DNA of 64,000 nucleotides from an uncultured Oscillibacter sp. (GCA_950097265.1 CATNDJ010000005.1:29508-93507), one strand, 5' to 3'. Shown: positions 17,947 through 26,582, counted from the first letter of the stretch. Notes: generated by a model from the sequence alone, not told the origin. Numbers and translations: made by a program.

Positions 17947-19070
17947 ACGGGAAAAAGAACATCCCCGCCGGAAAGAGGCTTTTGGAACTGGTGCGGAACA
18001 ACGCCGTGCCCATCATGTTCATCATCATCTGCGCCGTCTTTATCCCCATGGCGGGCTTCTCGCCCAGCTATCTGCTCAATGAGATTGTCACCCGCATGGG
18101 CCGGAACCTGTTCCTGGTGCTCTGCCTGCTGTTCCCCATCATGGCGGGCATGGGCTTGAACTTTGCCATGACCCTGGGAGCCATGGGCGCGGAGATCGCC
18201 GTCATCCTGGTGGCGGACTGGCAGATCTGGGGTATCCCCGGCGTGGTGCTGGCCATGATTTTGTCCATTCCCTTCTCCGCCCTGCTGGGCTTTATCTGCG
18301 GCACGCTGCAGAACATGGCCAAGGGCCGGGAGATGATTACCAGCTATATCATCAACTTCTTTATCAACGGCTGGTATCAGCTCATCGTGCTGTATATCAT
18401 GGGGGCGGTGATCCCCATCATTCACGCCAGCATCATGCTGCCCCGGGGCTACGGCATCCGGAACACCGTCAGCCTCCTGAATATGCGCCAGTGCCTGGAC
18501 GACCTGCTGGCCATCCGGGTCGCGGGCGTGAAGATTCCCGTGTTTACCTTTATCCTGGTGGGTCTTCTGTGCCTGTTCATCGTCTGGTTCCGCCGCACGA
18601 AGCTGGGCCAGGACATGCGGGCCGTGGGCCAGGATATGGAGGTAGCCAAGGCCGCGGGCATCAACGTGGACCGGACCCGCATCATCTCCGTGGTCATGTC
18701 CACCGTCTGCGCCGGCTTCGGCATGGTGATCTATCTCCAGAACATCGGCAACCTGCCCACTTACACTGGACATGCGCAAATCGGCATGTTCTGCATCGCG
18801 GCCCTGCTGGTAGGCGGCGCGTCGGTGGAAAAGGCCGGTATCGGCAACGCCTTCCTGGGCGTGATCCTGTTCCACATGATGTTCATCGTGGCCCCCGGCG
18901 CGGGTGCGTTCATCACCGGGGACTCCATGGTGGGCGAGTACTTCCGCGTGTTCCTGTCCTACGGCGTGATTACCCTGGCCCTGATTATGTACGAGGCCAA
19001 GAAGCGGATGGCGAAGAGCAAGGCGGGCCAGGAGCTGGCTGAGGCCCAGGTGAGGAAGGAGGACGCGTGA
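17943..19070 (+). CDS. ABC transporter permease (BPD_transp_2 family), second
   Basis: The 375-residue paralogue of the preceding permease has the same loop (DMRAVGQDMEVAKAAGINVDRT, about residues 222-243) and roughly ten membrane segments. Two different permeases per importer is more like nucleoside/BMP-type systems (NupP/NupQ) than ribose systems, which often use a homodimer. It is coupled by ATGA to the gene before, and its TGA overlaps the ATG of the gene after. Confidence 0.9.
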   Translation: MNGKKNIPAGKRLLELVRNNAVPIMFIIICAVFIPMAGFSPSYLLNEIVTRMGRNLFLVLCLLFPIMAGMGLNFAMTLGAMGAEIAVILVADWQIWGIPGVVLAMILSIPFSALLGFICGTLQNMAKGREMITSYIINFFINGWYQLIVLYIMGAVIPIIHASIMLPRGYGIRNTVSLLNMRQCLDDLLAIRVAGVKIPVFTFILVGLLCLFIVWFRRTKLGQDMRAVGQDMEVAKAAGINVDRTRIISVVMSTVCAGFGMVIYLQNIGNLPTYTGHAQIGMFCIAALLVGGASVEKAGIGNAFLGVILFHMMFIVAPGAGAFITGDSMVGEYFRVFLSYGVITLALIMYEAKKRMAKSKAGQELAEAQVRKEDA

Positions 19071-19576
19071 TGAAAGCGAAGACGAGAAGAATCCTCTTTT
19101 CCCTACTGCTGGTGCTGGTGTTGATAGCTGTCGCCGCCGTCATGATGGTGATTGGCCGGGGGCATACCGTTTACTTCGACAACAAAACCCTGGAGGACTA
19201 TCAGGGCCAGGAGTACAAGGCCTTTGACAAGGTGCTTGTCACCGTCAAGGGCGAGCAGGTTGCCAAGCTGGCCAAGCGGGACCGGGGCATGGCTATCTGG
19301 ATTGGCCAGAACTTCAAGATGATCTTGGAGGTCACCCGGGAGAAGGGCGGAGAGTCCGAGATCCATGAGATCGACTTGAAGCTGCCCTACAGCGTGGACG
19401 GCATCGTCATCAATCTCCCCGCCCTGCTGGCGGGCCTGCCTGAGGAGGCGTGGTTCTCCGAGTTCGTTCCCGCCGTGACGGAGGAGCCCGTCGAGGAGGT
19501 TCCCGGCGAGGGCGACGAGTTCGGCCTGGGCCTGGAGGGCGAGCTGGGCCTGGAGGAAGGCTTGGGCGACATTTAA
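19070..19576 (+). CDS. Single-pass membrane protein of the DUF3798 ABC operon
   Basis: The start ATG at 19070 overlaps the permease stop (TGATG), with AAGGAGGA upstream; a GTG at 19067 is in frame but less likely. The 168-residue protein has one membrane helix (residues 8-29), an extracytoplasmic domain of about 95 residues rich in beta strands, and an acidic Gly/Leu/Glu tail ending in repeated GLGLEGELGLEEGLGD. I do not recognise the domain with certainty (possibly DUF6672-like). Tight coupling to the permeases suggests an accessory subunit or modulator of the importer; no function is shown by the sequence. Confidence 0.7.
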   Translation: MKAKTRRILFSLLLVLVLIAVAAVMMVIGRGHTVYFDNKTLEDYQGQEYKAFDKVLVTVKGEQVAKLAKRDRGMAIWIGQNFKMILEVTREKGGESEIHEIDLKLPYSVDGIVINLPALLAGLPEEAWFSEFVPAVTEEPVEEVPGEGDEFGLGLEGELGLEEGLGDI

Positions 19577-19600
19577 ATTCCACGGCATCGGGAAACAATA

Positions 19601-19629
19601 GGACCGCCCCGCCAAAGGCGGGGCGGTCC
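19601..19629 (+). terminator. Hairpin between ABC operon and pepD
   Basis: GGACCGCCCCGCC (19601-19613), loop AAA, GGCGGGGCGGTCC (19617-19629). The following TTGATTT is a weak U-tract, so some read-through into the dipeptidase gene is likely; I see no clear promoter between. Confidence 0.65.
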
Positions 19630-19660
19630 TTGATTTGATGGATTGAAGGAGGAAACCCTT

Positions 19661-21121
19661 ATGGCAGTACTGTCCGGCCTGGAGCCGAAAGCGGTATTCG
19701 AGTACTTTGAAAAGCTGTGCGCCGTGCCTCACGGCAGCGGCAATACCAAGCAAATCAGCGATCTGTGCGTGGGCTTCGCCAAGGAGCTGGGTCTGAAATG
19801 GCGGCAGGACGAGTCCAACAATGTGATTATCTGGAAGGACGCCAGCCCGGGCTGTGAGGACGCGCCCCCGGTTATCCTCCAGGGCCACATCGACATGGTC
19901 TGCGTCAAAACGGAGGACTGCGCCAAGGACATGGCGAAAGAGGGCCTGGACCTCCGTACCGACGGGGAATGGGTCTGGGCGGAGAAAACCTCTCTTGGAG
20001 GGGACAACGGCATCGCCGTGGCCATGATCCTGGCTATCCTGGCGGACGGCAGCCTGCCCCATCCGCCTCTGGAGGCGGTGTTCACCGTGGACGAGGAGGT
20101 GGGCCTGGAGGGGGCCTTCGCTCTGGACTGCTCCGATCTGAAGGGACGGAAGCTGGTGAACCTGGACTCGGAAGAGGAGGGGGTTTTCACCGTCTCCTGC
20201 GCCGGAGGCGTGCGGGTGGACTGCTTCCTGCCCGGCGTGAAAGCGCCGCTGAACGGCGAGGCGGGCTATGAGATTTCCCTGGAGGGCCTCCTGGGAGGCC
20301 ACTCCGGTGCGGAGATCCACAAGGGCCGGGCCTCTGCCAACCAGGTCATGGGCCGGGTGCTCTACAGCGCCATGGAGCGCGTTCCCGGCCTGCGGCTGGC
20401 GGACATCCGGGGCGGGAAGTTCGACAACGTGATTTGCTCCCGGAACCACGCTAAGGCCGCCGTCCCGGCGGACCGGGCAGCGGAGTTCGAGGCGTTCATC
20501 CGGGAGTTTGACAAGGCCCTCAAAAACGAGTACGCGGGCTGCGACGGCGGCATCACGCTGACCTGTGAAAAAACCGCCCTGGGCGGGGCGCTGACCCCGG
20601 AGGCGACGGCGAACATCCTCCGCACCCTGCTGGCGGTACCCCAGGGAGTCCAGGCCATGAACGTGGATTTTCCCGGCCTGGTGCAGACCTCCCTGAATAT
20701 GGGCGTGATGGAGCTGAAGGAGGACGGGCTTTACTTCGGTATCTCCGTCCGCTCCTGCATCGCCACCCAGAAGGAAATGATGGTCCAGCGGCTGAGGGCC
20801 ATTTTAGAGCTGGGCGGGGGCTCCTTCACCCTGCGGGGCAACTACCCCGGCTGGCAGTACGACCGTAATTCCGCCCTGCGGGAGGAGGTTCTGGCTGCCT
20901 ACCGGGCGGTCTGCGGCAAAGAGGGGACCATCGAAGCCACCCACGGCGGCCTGGAGTGCGGATTGTTCGTGGAGAAGCTGCCGGGGCTGGACGCGGTGTC
21001 CTTTGGCCCGGAGCTCCACGATGTGCATTCCGTCAAGGAGCGGCTGAACGTGGCATCCACCCGGCGGGTGTATGAGGTGACCCGGGAGCTTTTGAAACGG
21101 GAGAGCACTGCCCGGAAATAA
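19661..21121 (+). CDS. pepD: Aminoacyl-histidine dipeptidase (M20C, PepD-like)
   Basis: The enzyme is a cytosolic di-zinc dipeptidase that splits Xaa-His and other dipeptides. I use the ATG at 19661 because AAGGAGGAAA lies just upstream; an in-frame TTG at 19643 has none. The 486-residue length fits PepD. Metal and catalytic motifs are GHIDMVC (about residue 75), GGDNGIAVAM (about 115), DEEVGLEGA (Glu-Glu pair, about 145), GGHSG (lid-domain His) and HDVHSVKERL (C-terminal His). It sits 85 bp after the DUF3798 importer operon, separated only by a weak terminator, so it may process an imported dipeptide-like substrate (inference). Confidence 0.93.
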   Translation: MAVLSGLEPKAVFEYFEKLCAVPHGSGNTKQISDLCVGFAKELGLKWRQDESNNVIIWKDASPGCEDAPPVILQGHIDMVCVKTEDCAKDMAKEGLDLRTDGEWVWAEKTSLGGDNGIAVAMILAILADGSLPHPPLEAVFTVDEEVGLEGAFALDCSDLKGRKLVNLDSEEEGVFTVSCAGGVRVDCFLPGVKAPLNGEAGYEISLEGLLGGHSGAEIHKGRASANQVMGRVLYSAMERVPGLRLADIRGGKFDNVICSRNHAKAAVPADRAAEFEAFIREFDKALKNEYAGCDGGITLTCEKTALGGALTPEATANILRTLLAVPQGVQAMNVDFPGLVQTSLNMGVMELKEDGLYFGISVRSCIATQKEMMVQRLRAILELGGGSFTLRGNYPGWQYDRNSALREEVLAAYRAVCGKEGTIEATHGGLECGLFVEKLPGLDAVSFGPELHDVHSVKERLNVASTRRVYEVTRELLKRESTARK

Positions 21122-21128
21122 GAGGCAA

Positions 21129-21156
21129 AAGGGCCATTCCCCTGGGAATGGCCCTT
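21129..21156 (+). terminator. Intrinsic terminator after pepD
   Basis: AAGGGCCATTCCC (21129-21141) pairs with GGGAATGGCCCTT (21144-21156); a short T-containing run follows. Confidence 0.7.
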
Positions 21157-21182
21157 GACTTTCCCGGGATAAGGTGTATCAT
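21155..21182 (+). promoter_or_regulatory. Possible promoter of the VanX-like gene
   Basis: TTGACT (21155-21160), 16 bp and TATCAT (21177-21182). The -35 overlaps the end of the pepD terminator. Confidence 0.5.
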
Positions 21183-21211
21183 TTCAGTAGAGATTACTTG
21201 TACGGAGCGGG

Positions 21212-22954
21212 GTGTGGATCACGAGACGGAATCGATATGGACGGCGCTACGGGCGCCGGGGGACCCATGCCCGGCGGACCCGGGGACAGACCCAGCGGCT
21301 GGTGAGGGTGTGGACGGCGGGAGCTGTCCTCCTGCTGGCCCTGGCGGCGGTGTTCCTCCTCTTCCGGGGCGGGGAGCGGCCCGGGTTTGAGAGGGGGGAC
21401 CTGCTGGCCACGGTCAACAGCGGCGGAGACGTGGAGCTGTATTGGCCCGAAAGCGATGTGCCCTCGGCGCTGTATGAGGTGAAGTACGTCTGCGGGGAGA
21501 CCCAGGGGACCCGCTATTGCTCCCAGCCCTCGCTTCGGCTCTCCGGCCTCCCGGCGGGGGAGAAGCTGGAGCTTCAGGTCCGGGCTCAGGCGAACCGGAA
21601 GGGGTTCTTTGGCGGGTCCCGGCGCCTGGACAGCTGGAAGACCCTCCGGACAGAACTCGTTCTGCCTGAGGAGCCGGAGATTCCGGCAGGGGCGGCGGAC
21701 CTGCCCAGCGGCGGAGCGCTGGCGCTTACTTATCAGGAGACGACCCCCCGGCTGTGCGTCCTGGAGTGGAACGGGACCCGGTGCCACCACTTTGAGGTCC
21801 GGCGGCGGGCGGGGGAGACCTGGGAGACCATAGCCCGGCTGACGCCGGAGGAGCATATGCGCTATGACCTGGGGCGGCTGGGCTCTGGGTCCTATAACCG
21901 CTTCCAGGTTGCCGCCGTGGACGGCGACGGCGCGGAGCTCCAGGCGGAAGAAGTCTCCCTCTGGGCCTCCGTTTCCCCGCTCTATGCCACCGTCTGGCCC
22001 ATTGAGAACATGAACTTCTGGGAAAATCCCAGCGGCGGGGTGCGCCTGGGCTCCGTCCCCGGGGGAACCGCCCTCTGCGTCCTGGCGGAGGAGGGGAACT
22101 GGTTTCGGGTCCGCTATGGGGAGGACTATGGCTGGGTGGACAGCCGCTACTGCATGATTGACCTCCCGGAATACGTGGGGGACCACTGTGCCTATGACAT
22201 CACCAACAGCTACGACTCTCTTTTCGCCGTCCATGGCTCCCCCATCCGGGAGGTCACCCATCAGGTGCTCCCGGGTTACGAGGATGTCCGGCTGGAGGAC
22301 GGGACCTTCCTGGTCCCCTATCTGTACCCCTGCGCGAAAAAGCTGCTCACCGCCGCTCAGGCGGCGGAGGCCGACGGCCTCCGGCTGAAGATTTACGAGG
22401 CCTTCCGTCCCCAGCGGGCGACCCGTTTTTCTTACGACGCCACGGAAAAGCAGTTGAAGGACCCCGCGCTGACGGAGGCCGGGGGACAGGTGGGGATGAG
22501 TCTTTCCAAGCTGATGACGGACAACGGCCGCTTCAACCTGGGCAGCTTCCTGGCCCGAACGATTTCCTCTCACAACCGGGGCATTGCCCTGGATCTGACG
22601 CTGGAAAAGATCGACGGCGGAGAGGAATTGGAGATGCAGAGCGTGATCCACGACCTGAGCTGGTACTCGGAGACCTATCTGAACACGCTCAACGCCAAAC
22701 TGCTGGAGGGCTATATGAAAGCCGTGGGCATGAATGGCCTCAGCTCGGAGTGGTGGCACTTCCAGGATGACGACACCCGGAAGGCCATCGGATTGAACAG
22801 CAGCCTGGAAAAAGGCGTCAGCCCCGAGGGCTGGACCCAGGACGACGGCGGCTGGCGCTACCGCAGGGCCGGCGGGAGCTTTGTCCGGGGAACCGTCCTC
22901 ACGGTGGACGGCAGGACCTATACCTTTGACTCGGAGGGTTACGCGGCGGGCTGA
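21212..22954 (+). CDS. Membrane-anchored D-Ala-D-Ala dipeptidase (VanX/M15D) with SH3 and fibronectin-like domains
   Basis: GTG start at 21212, GGAG 4 bases upstream. The 580-residue product has a basic N-terminus, one membrane helix (about residues 34-52), two fibronectin-like beta regions (about 65-265), an SH3-like domain (about 265-320, NPSGGVRLGSVPGGT to YGWVDSRY), then a VanX-type M15D domain (about 320-540). Zinc/catalytic residues are visible in SHNRGIALDL (His and Asp ligands) and SEWWHF (Glu base and His ligand). The last 40 residues form a cell-wall-binding-like WRY/GTVLTVDG repeat. Soluble VanX is about 200 aa, so this is a surface-anchored version, more likely for wall remodelling than vancomycin resistance; no vanHA genes are nearby. 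Confidence 0.85.
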   Translation: MWITRRNRYGRRYGRRGTHARRTRGQTQRLVRVWTAGAVLLLALAAVFLLFRGGERPGFERGDLLATVNSGGDVELYWPESDVPSALYEVKYVCGETQGTRYCSQPSLRLSGLPAGEKLELQVRAQANRKGFFGGSRRLDSWKTLRTELVLPEEPEIPAGAADLPSGGALALTYQETTPRLCVLEWNGTRCHHFEVRRRAGETWETIARLTPEEHMRYDLGRLGSGSYNRFQVAAVDGDGAELQAEEVSLWASVSPLYATVWPIENMNFWENPSGGVRLGSVPGGTALCVLAEEGNWFRVRYGEDYGWVDSRYCMIDLPEYVGDHCAYDITNSYDSLFAVHGSPIREVTHQVLPGYEDVRLEDGTFLVPYLYPCAKKLLTAAQAAEADGLRLKIYEAFRPQRATRFSYDATEKQLKDPALTEAGGQVGMSLSKLMTDNGRFNLGSFLARTISSHNRGIALDLTLEKIDGGEELEMQSVIHDLSWYSETYLNTLNAKLLEGYMKAVGMNGLSSEWWHFQDDDTRKAIGLNSSLEKGVSPEGWTQDDGGWRYRRAGGSFVRGTVLTVDGRTYTFDSEGYAAG

Positions 22955-22979
22955 CCGCGATTCTCACGAAAATGAAAAG

Positions 22980-23011
22980 ACGGACCGAACAAATTTTTTT
23001 GTCCGGTCCGT
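22980..23011 (+). terminator. Intrinsic terminator after the VanX-like gene
   Basis: ACGGACCG (22980-22987) pairs with CGGTCCGT (23004-23011), extendable with one mismatch, followed by TTTATTTTTT. Confidence 0.8.
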
Positions 23012-23101
23012 TTTATTTTTTGCAAAACTGCCCATATGTCCTTTTCCGGCGGGCCCGGGATGGGGTATCATGGAGCCATCAACAAAAAAGGAGTGGGCCC
23101 C

Positions 23102-23953
23102 ATGAAAAAAGTCGAGCGCGCGTACGCCTCCCTGAGGGAGCGGGTCGGGACGGAGTGGATTCTGTACCTGCTGGCCTTCGTCTTCATCCTCATTGCGGAC
23201 TCCATCGGACAGATTAAGATTCCCGTCTGGAAGGGCACCTTCATCATCTTCCCCATTTTCTACGCCCTGTTCCTGGGCGTCCTCACCGGGCCCAACGTGC
23301 TGAAAATCCTGGACGACAAGAAGGTCAAGGCCGCCTCCGGCCTGGTGGGCGTGGCCATCCTCCCCTTCGTGGCCAAGCTGGGCATCAACGCCGGGGCCAA
23401 CATCTCCATCGTCATCTCCGCCGGGCCCGCCCTGCTCCTCCAGGAGTTCGGCAACCTCTGCACCATTTTCCTGGCCATGCCCATCGCCCTGATGCTGGGC
23501 CTTAAGCGGGAGGCCATCGGAGCCACCCACTCCATCAACCGGGAGACGAACCTGGCGCTGATGCAGGACATGTTCGGCGCGGACTCCCCGGAGGCCCAGG
23601 GAAGCCTTTCCGTGTACATCGTCGGCGGCATGGTGGGCACCATCTACTTCGGCTTCATGGCCTCCATGGCCGCGGCCACCGGCCTCTTCCACCCCTACGC
23701 CCTGGGCATGGCCTCCGGCGTGGGCGCGGGCATCCTGATGAGCTCCGCCGTGGCGGCCCTCTCCGAGGTTATGCCCGCCTGGGCGGACCAGATTGCCGCC
23801 ATGGCCTCCGCCAGCGAAACCATCTCCGGCATCGACGGTATCTACATGGCGATCTTCATCGGCGTGCCCCTGTGCAACTTCCTGTACCGCAAGCTGGAGC
23901 CCACTCTGGGCCGCCTGACGAAATCCGGCCGGGAGCTGGCCGGAAAGAATTGA
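23102..23953 (+). CDS. DUF3100 family membrane protein
   Basis: The ATG at 23102 has AGGAG 8 bases upstream. The 283-residue protein has about eight hydrophobic segments and the conserved stretches I associate with DUF3100: NAGANISIVISAGPALLLQE, GLKREAIGATHSINRETNLA and a Gly/Ala-rich YALGMASGVGAGILMSSAV. Its look is that of a secondary transporter. It starts a compact run with a small membrane protein, a TauE/SafE permease and an amidohydrolase, so it probably moves the substrate or product of the amidohydrolase. The substrate is unknown. Confidence 0.82.
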   Translation: MKKVERAYASLRERVGTEWILYLLAFVFILIADSIGQIKIPVWKGTFIIFPIFYALFLGVLTGPNVLKILDDKKVKAASGLVGVAILPFVAKLGINAGANISIVISAGPALLLQEFGNLCTIFLAMPIALMLGLKREAIGATHSINRETNLALMQDMFGADSPEAQGSLSVYIVGGMVGTIYFGFMASMAAATGLFHPYALGMASGVGAGILMSSAVAALSEVMPAWADQIAAMASASETISGIDGIYMAIFIGVPLCNFLYRKLEPTLGRLTKSGRELAGKN

Positions 23954-23966
23954 GGAGGAGAGCGCT

Positions 23967-24413
23967 ATGACCATTAAGGATTGGATTTTCGTCCTGGCCA
24001 TCTCCGGCCTGGGCATGATGACGGCCAATTTTATCGGCTTCGACGTGGCCTTTTCCGAGTCCCTGCCCGGCGTGCTGGTGCTGCTGCTCATCGCCTTGTG
24101 CGCCGCGGGCCTGGCCCATGTCATCCCCCTGAAGCTGCCCACGGTGGCCTACTGCTCCATCCTGGGGCTGCTGTGCGCCTGCCCCCTGTCCCCCGTGTCC
24201 CAGTTCGTTATTGAGTCTGCCGGGAAGATCAACTTCACCGCGCCCCTGACCATGGTGGGGGCCTTCGCCGGCATGTCCATCAGCAATCAGCTGAAGATGT
24301 TCCTCAAGCAGGGCTGGAAGCTGATCTTGATCACCGTTCTGGTGATGACGGGCACTTTCTTCGGCTCCCTGGTGGTGGCCCAGGTGGTGCTGGGGCTGAC
24401 CCATGCCATTTGA
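23967..24413 (+). CDS. Small four-helix membrane protein paired with DUF3100
   Basis: The 148-residue protein consists almost entirely of hydrophobic helices (about residues 5-25, 34-52, 60-80 and 115-143) with a conserved-looking LTMVGAFAGMSISNQLKMF before the last helix. GAGGAGGAG precedes the ATG. It starts 13 bp after the DUF3100 gene and its 3' end overlaps the TauE/SafE gene by 11 bp. It resembles the small partner of two-component secondary transporters. I do not recognise a named family; an obligate DUF3100 partner is inference from tight linkage. Confidence 0.7.
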   Translation: MTIKDWIFVLAISGLGMMTANFIGFDVAFSESLPGVLVLLLIALCAAGLAHVIPLKLPTVAYCSILGLLCACPLSPVSQFVIESAGKINFTAPLTMVGAFAGMSISNQLKMFLKQGWKLILITVLVMTGTFFGSLVVAQVVLGLTHAI

Positions 24414-25158
24414 GCTGCTCCTGGCGGCCCTGGGGAGCTGCGCCGTGGGGCTCTTCATCGGCTGGTGCGGCGTGGCGGGCTTCCTGCTGCCCATCCTGTT
24501 TGTAAACGCCTGCGGGCTTAGCGTCACAGAGTCTCTGCTGCTGAGCTTTCTCTGCTTCGCCGTCTCCGGGGCCGTCGGCTCCTGGAACTACCACCGCCGG
24601 GGAGAGCTGCCCCTGCGGCCCGCCCTGATTCTCTCCGCCGGGAGCCTGGCGGGGGGGCTGCTGGGGGCGGCCCTGGGGGGGCTGCTGGAGCCGGAGACCG
24701 TCAAGGTGGTGCTTTACATCGTGGTATTTCTCTCCGGCCTTGCCATCGCCATCCGGGAGCTCCGGCCCCCAAAAGGGCCTGAAAAGGGGAGCGCCTTTCC
24801 CAAGCCCCTGCCCTTGCTGGTCCTGGGTTTTCTAACGGCCCTGCTCTGCGCCCTCTCCGGGGCGGGGGGGCCGGTGCTGGTGATGCCCCTGCTGGTGGCC
24901 TTGGGCGTTCCCGCCAAGACGGCGGTGGGCGTGGCCCTGCTGGATTCCGTGTTCATTGCCTTGCCCGCCGTCGCCGTGTACGGGAGCCGCTGCGCGTCCC
25001 TGACCGCTCTGGCCCCCATTCTGCTGGCGGCGGTTCTGGGTCACGCCGCCGGGGTCTTTGCGGGCAGCGTCACCGCCGCTCATGTGCCCCAGTCCCTGCT
25101 GAAACGGGGCGTGGCCCTGTTCTCCATCTGCTTTTCCCTGTTCATGCTGTTGAAATAG
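24403..25158 (+). CDS. TauE/SafE family anion permease
   Basis: This 251-residue membrane protein has about eight helices and two half-repeats carrying the family signature: GWCGVAGFLLPILF near the N-terminus and LCALSGAGGPVLVMPLL in the second half. TauE/SafE proteins move sulfite, sulfoacetate or other small organic anions. The start codon lies inside the preceding gene with no strong RBS, so translation is probably coupled. It is followed 11 bp later by an amidohydrolase, so it may export a product of that enzyme. Direction and substrate cannot be read from sequence. Confidence 0.87.
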   Translation: MPFELLLAALGSCAVGLFIGWCGVAGFLLPILFVNACGLSVTESLLLSFLCFAVSGAVGSWNYHRRGELPLRPALILSAGSLAGGLLGAALGGLLEPETVKVVLYIVVFLSGLAIAIRELRPPKGPEKGSAFPKPLPLLVLGFLTALLCALSGAGGPVLVMPLLVALGVPAKTAVGVALLDSVFIALPAVAVYGSRCASLTALAPILLAAVLGHAAGVFAGSVTAAHVPQSLLKRGVALFSICFSLFMLLK

Positions 25159-25169
25159 GAGGGTTCCCC

Positions 25170-26498
25170 ATGCCGAATGATCTTCGCTGCGACCTGCTTC
25201 TCACCGGCACCCGTTATCTCTCCCCGGACATGGCTGTGGTTTCCGGGAAAGCCATCGCCGTCCGGGACGGTCTTATTTTGGATATTGTGGACCAGGAAAA
25301 CTGCGCCTATCAGGCGGAAACCGTTCTTACCGGCTCCCGGCTTCTCTGGATGCCCGGCCTGGTGGACGGACATCTGCACACCAGCCAGCAGCTCCTTCGG
25401 GGCCGTCTGCTGGACGAAAAGCCCGTCATCTGGAAGCGGGTCAACGTCCCCTTTGAGAGCCGCTTGGACGAGGAGAGCTCCCGCCTCAGCGCGGAGCTGG
25501 CGGCCATGGAGATGATCTCCTGCGGCACCACCGGCTTTGTGGACGCGGGGGGGAAGTACCCGGAGGTTTACGCCGGGGTATACCAGGCGGCGGGGCTCCG
25601 GGGGCGGCTCAGCGTCATGACCAACGACAATCCCTTCTGCCCCGAGAGCCTCCGGGCTTCCTCGGTCCCGGCGGCGGTGGAGCGCCTGCGGGCCATGAAA
25701 AGCGCCCTCTCCGGCCTTTTGAAGCCCATCTACTCCGTCACCACCCCCACCGCCGTCAGCGAAGAGCTGCTCCGGGCGGTCTTTGAGGCCGCGGCGGAAG
25801 ACGGCGTGCCGGTGGAGACCCACATGAATGAGTACGCCAGCGAAGTGACGGACTTCATCGAGCGCTATGGGGAGCGTCCCTTCGTCTGGCTGGAAAAAGA
25901 GGGCCTGCTGGCCGCTCCGATGACGGCCCCCCACTGTATCTTCCTCAGCCCGGAGGAAATCGCCGTCATGGCCCGGCGGCAGGTCCGAGTTACCCACTGT
26001 CCCTTCTCCAACTGCGGCAAGGGCGTGCCCCCCACGCCCCAGCTTCTGGCCGCCGGGGTCCCCGTGGGCCTGGGCACCGACGGCTCCGCCCACGGCGGGC
26101 TGGACCTCTTCCGGGAAATGCGTCTCTTCCGGGGCGTGATGAACGTCACCCGGGGCGTGAGCACCGCCGATTCCTGCGTCATGCCCGCGGAGACCTTGTT
26201 GAAAATGGCTACCCAGGGCGGCGCGGCGGCGCTGATGGAGCCCGGCCTGGGCGTCATTCAAAAGGGCGCTCCTGCGGATCTCATCGCCGTGGACACCGGC
26301 GCGCCCCACCTCTGGCCCACCCAGAATCTGGTTCATACCTTGGTGGAGAGCGCCAGCGGGGCAGACGTGCGGCATTCCATCGTAAACGGAAAACTGCTGA
26401 TGCGGGACCGGGAGCTGCTGACCATCGACGGGGAGCGGGTCCGCCGGGAGGCGGAGCGCTTGTTTGAAAAACAGCCCTGGCTCCGGGACTGGAAGTAA
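25170..26498 (+). CDS. Amidohydrolase family deaminase/chlorohydrolase-like enzyme
   Basis: The 442-residue protein is a metal-dependent amidohydrolase of the TrzN/AtzA, guanine deaminase and MTA/SAH deaminase branch. The metal ligands are visible: GHLHT (HxH, about residue 70), ETHMNEY (His, then Glu, about 215), APHCIFLS (His, about 255) and GTDGSAHGG (Asp, about 305). The C-terminal small beta domain ends KGAPADLIAVD...VNGKLLMRDRELL. It has AGGAGGG before the ATG and no signal peptide. It ends the DUF3100/TauE operon. Candidate reactions are deamination or dechlorination of a heterocycle; substrate not determined. Confidence 0.88.
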   Translation: MPNDLRCDLLLTGTRYLSPDMAVVSGKAIAVRDGLILDIVDQENCAYQAETVLTGSRLLWMPGLVDGHLHTSQQLLRGRLLDEKPVIWKRVNVPFESRLDEESSRLSAELAAMEMISCGTTGFVDAGGKYPEVYAGVYQAAGLRGRLSVMTNDNPFCPESLRASSVPAAVERLRAMKSALSGLLKPIYSVTTPTAVSEELLRAVFEAAAEDGVPVETHMNEYASEVTDFIERYGERPFVWLEKEGLLAAPMTAPHCIFLSPEEIAVMARRQVRVTHCPFSNCGKGVPPTPQLLAAGVPVGLGTDGSAHGGLDLFREMRLFRGVMNVTRGVSTADSCVMPAETLLKMATQGGAAALMEPGLGVIQKGAPADLIAVDTGAPHLWPTQNLVHTLVESASGADVRHSIVNGKLLMRDRELLTIDGERVRREAERLFEKQPWLRDWK

Positions 26499-26507
26499 AA
26501 AATGCCC

Positions 26508-26536
26508 TTGTGCGCCTCTTGCAGCCGTGTTATCAT
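26508..26536 (+). promoter_or_regulatory. Possible promoter embedded in the terminator before the Crp/Fnr gene
   Basis: TTGTGC (26508-26513), 17 bp and TATCAT (26531-26536) lie inside the terminator hairpin of the preceding operon and would drive the regulator gene. Confidence 0.4.
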
Positions 26537-26557
26537 GGCTGTAAGAGGCGTTTTTTA
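26513..26557 (+). terminator. Intrinsic terminator of the DUF3100-amidohydrolase operon
   Basis: CGCCTCTTGCAGCC (26513-26526) pairs with GGCTGTAAGAGGCG (26537-26550) with one mismatch or bulge, then TTTTTTA. Confidence 0.85.
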
Positions 26558-26582
26558 TTTGAAAGGAATGGAGGTGCTCCCC

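Noticed and set aside
21212-22954. Vancomycin-resistance gene
   Set aside because: Only the VanX-like catalytic domain is present, in an anchored multidomain protein; no vanH, vanA-type ligase or vanRS in the neighbourhood.
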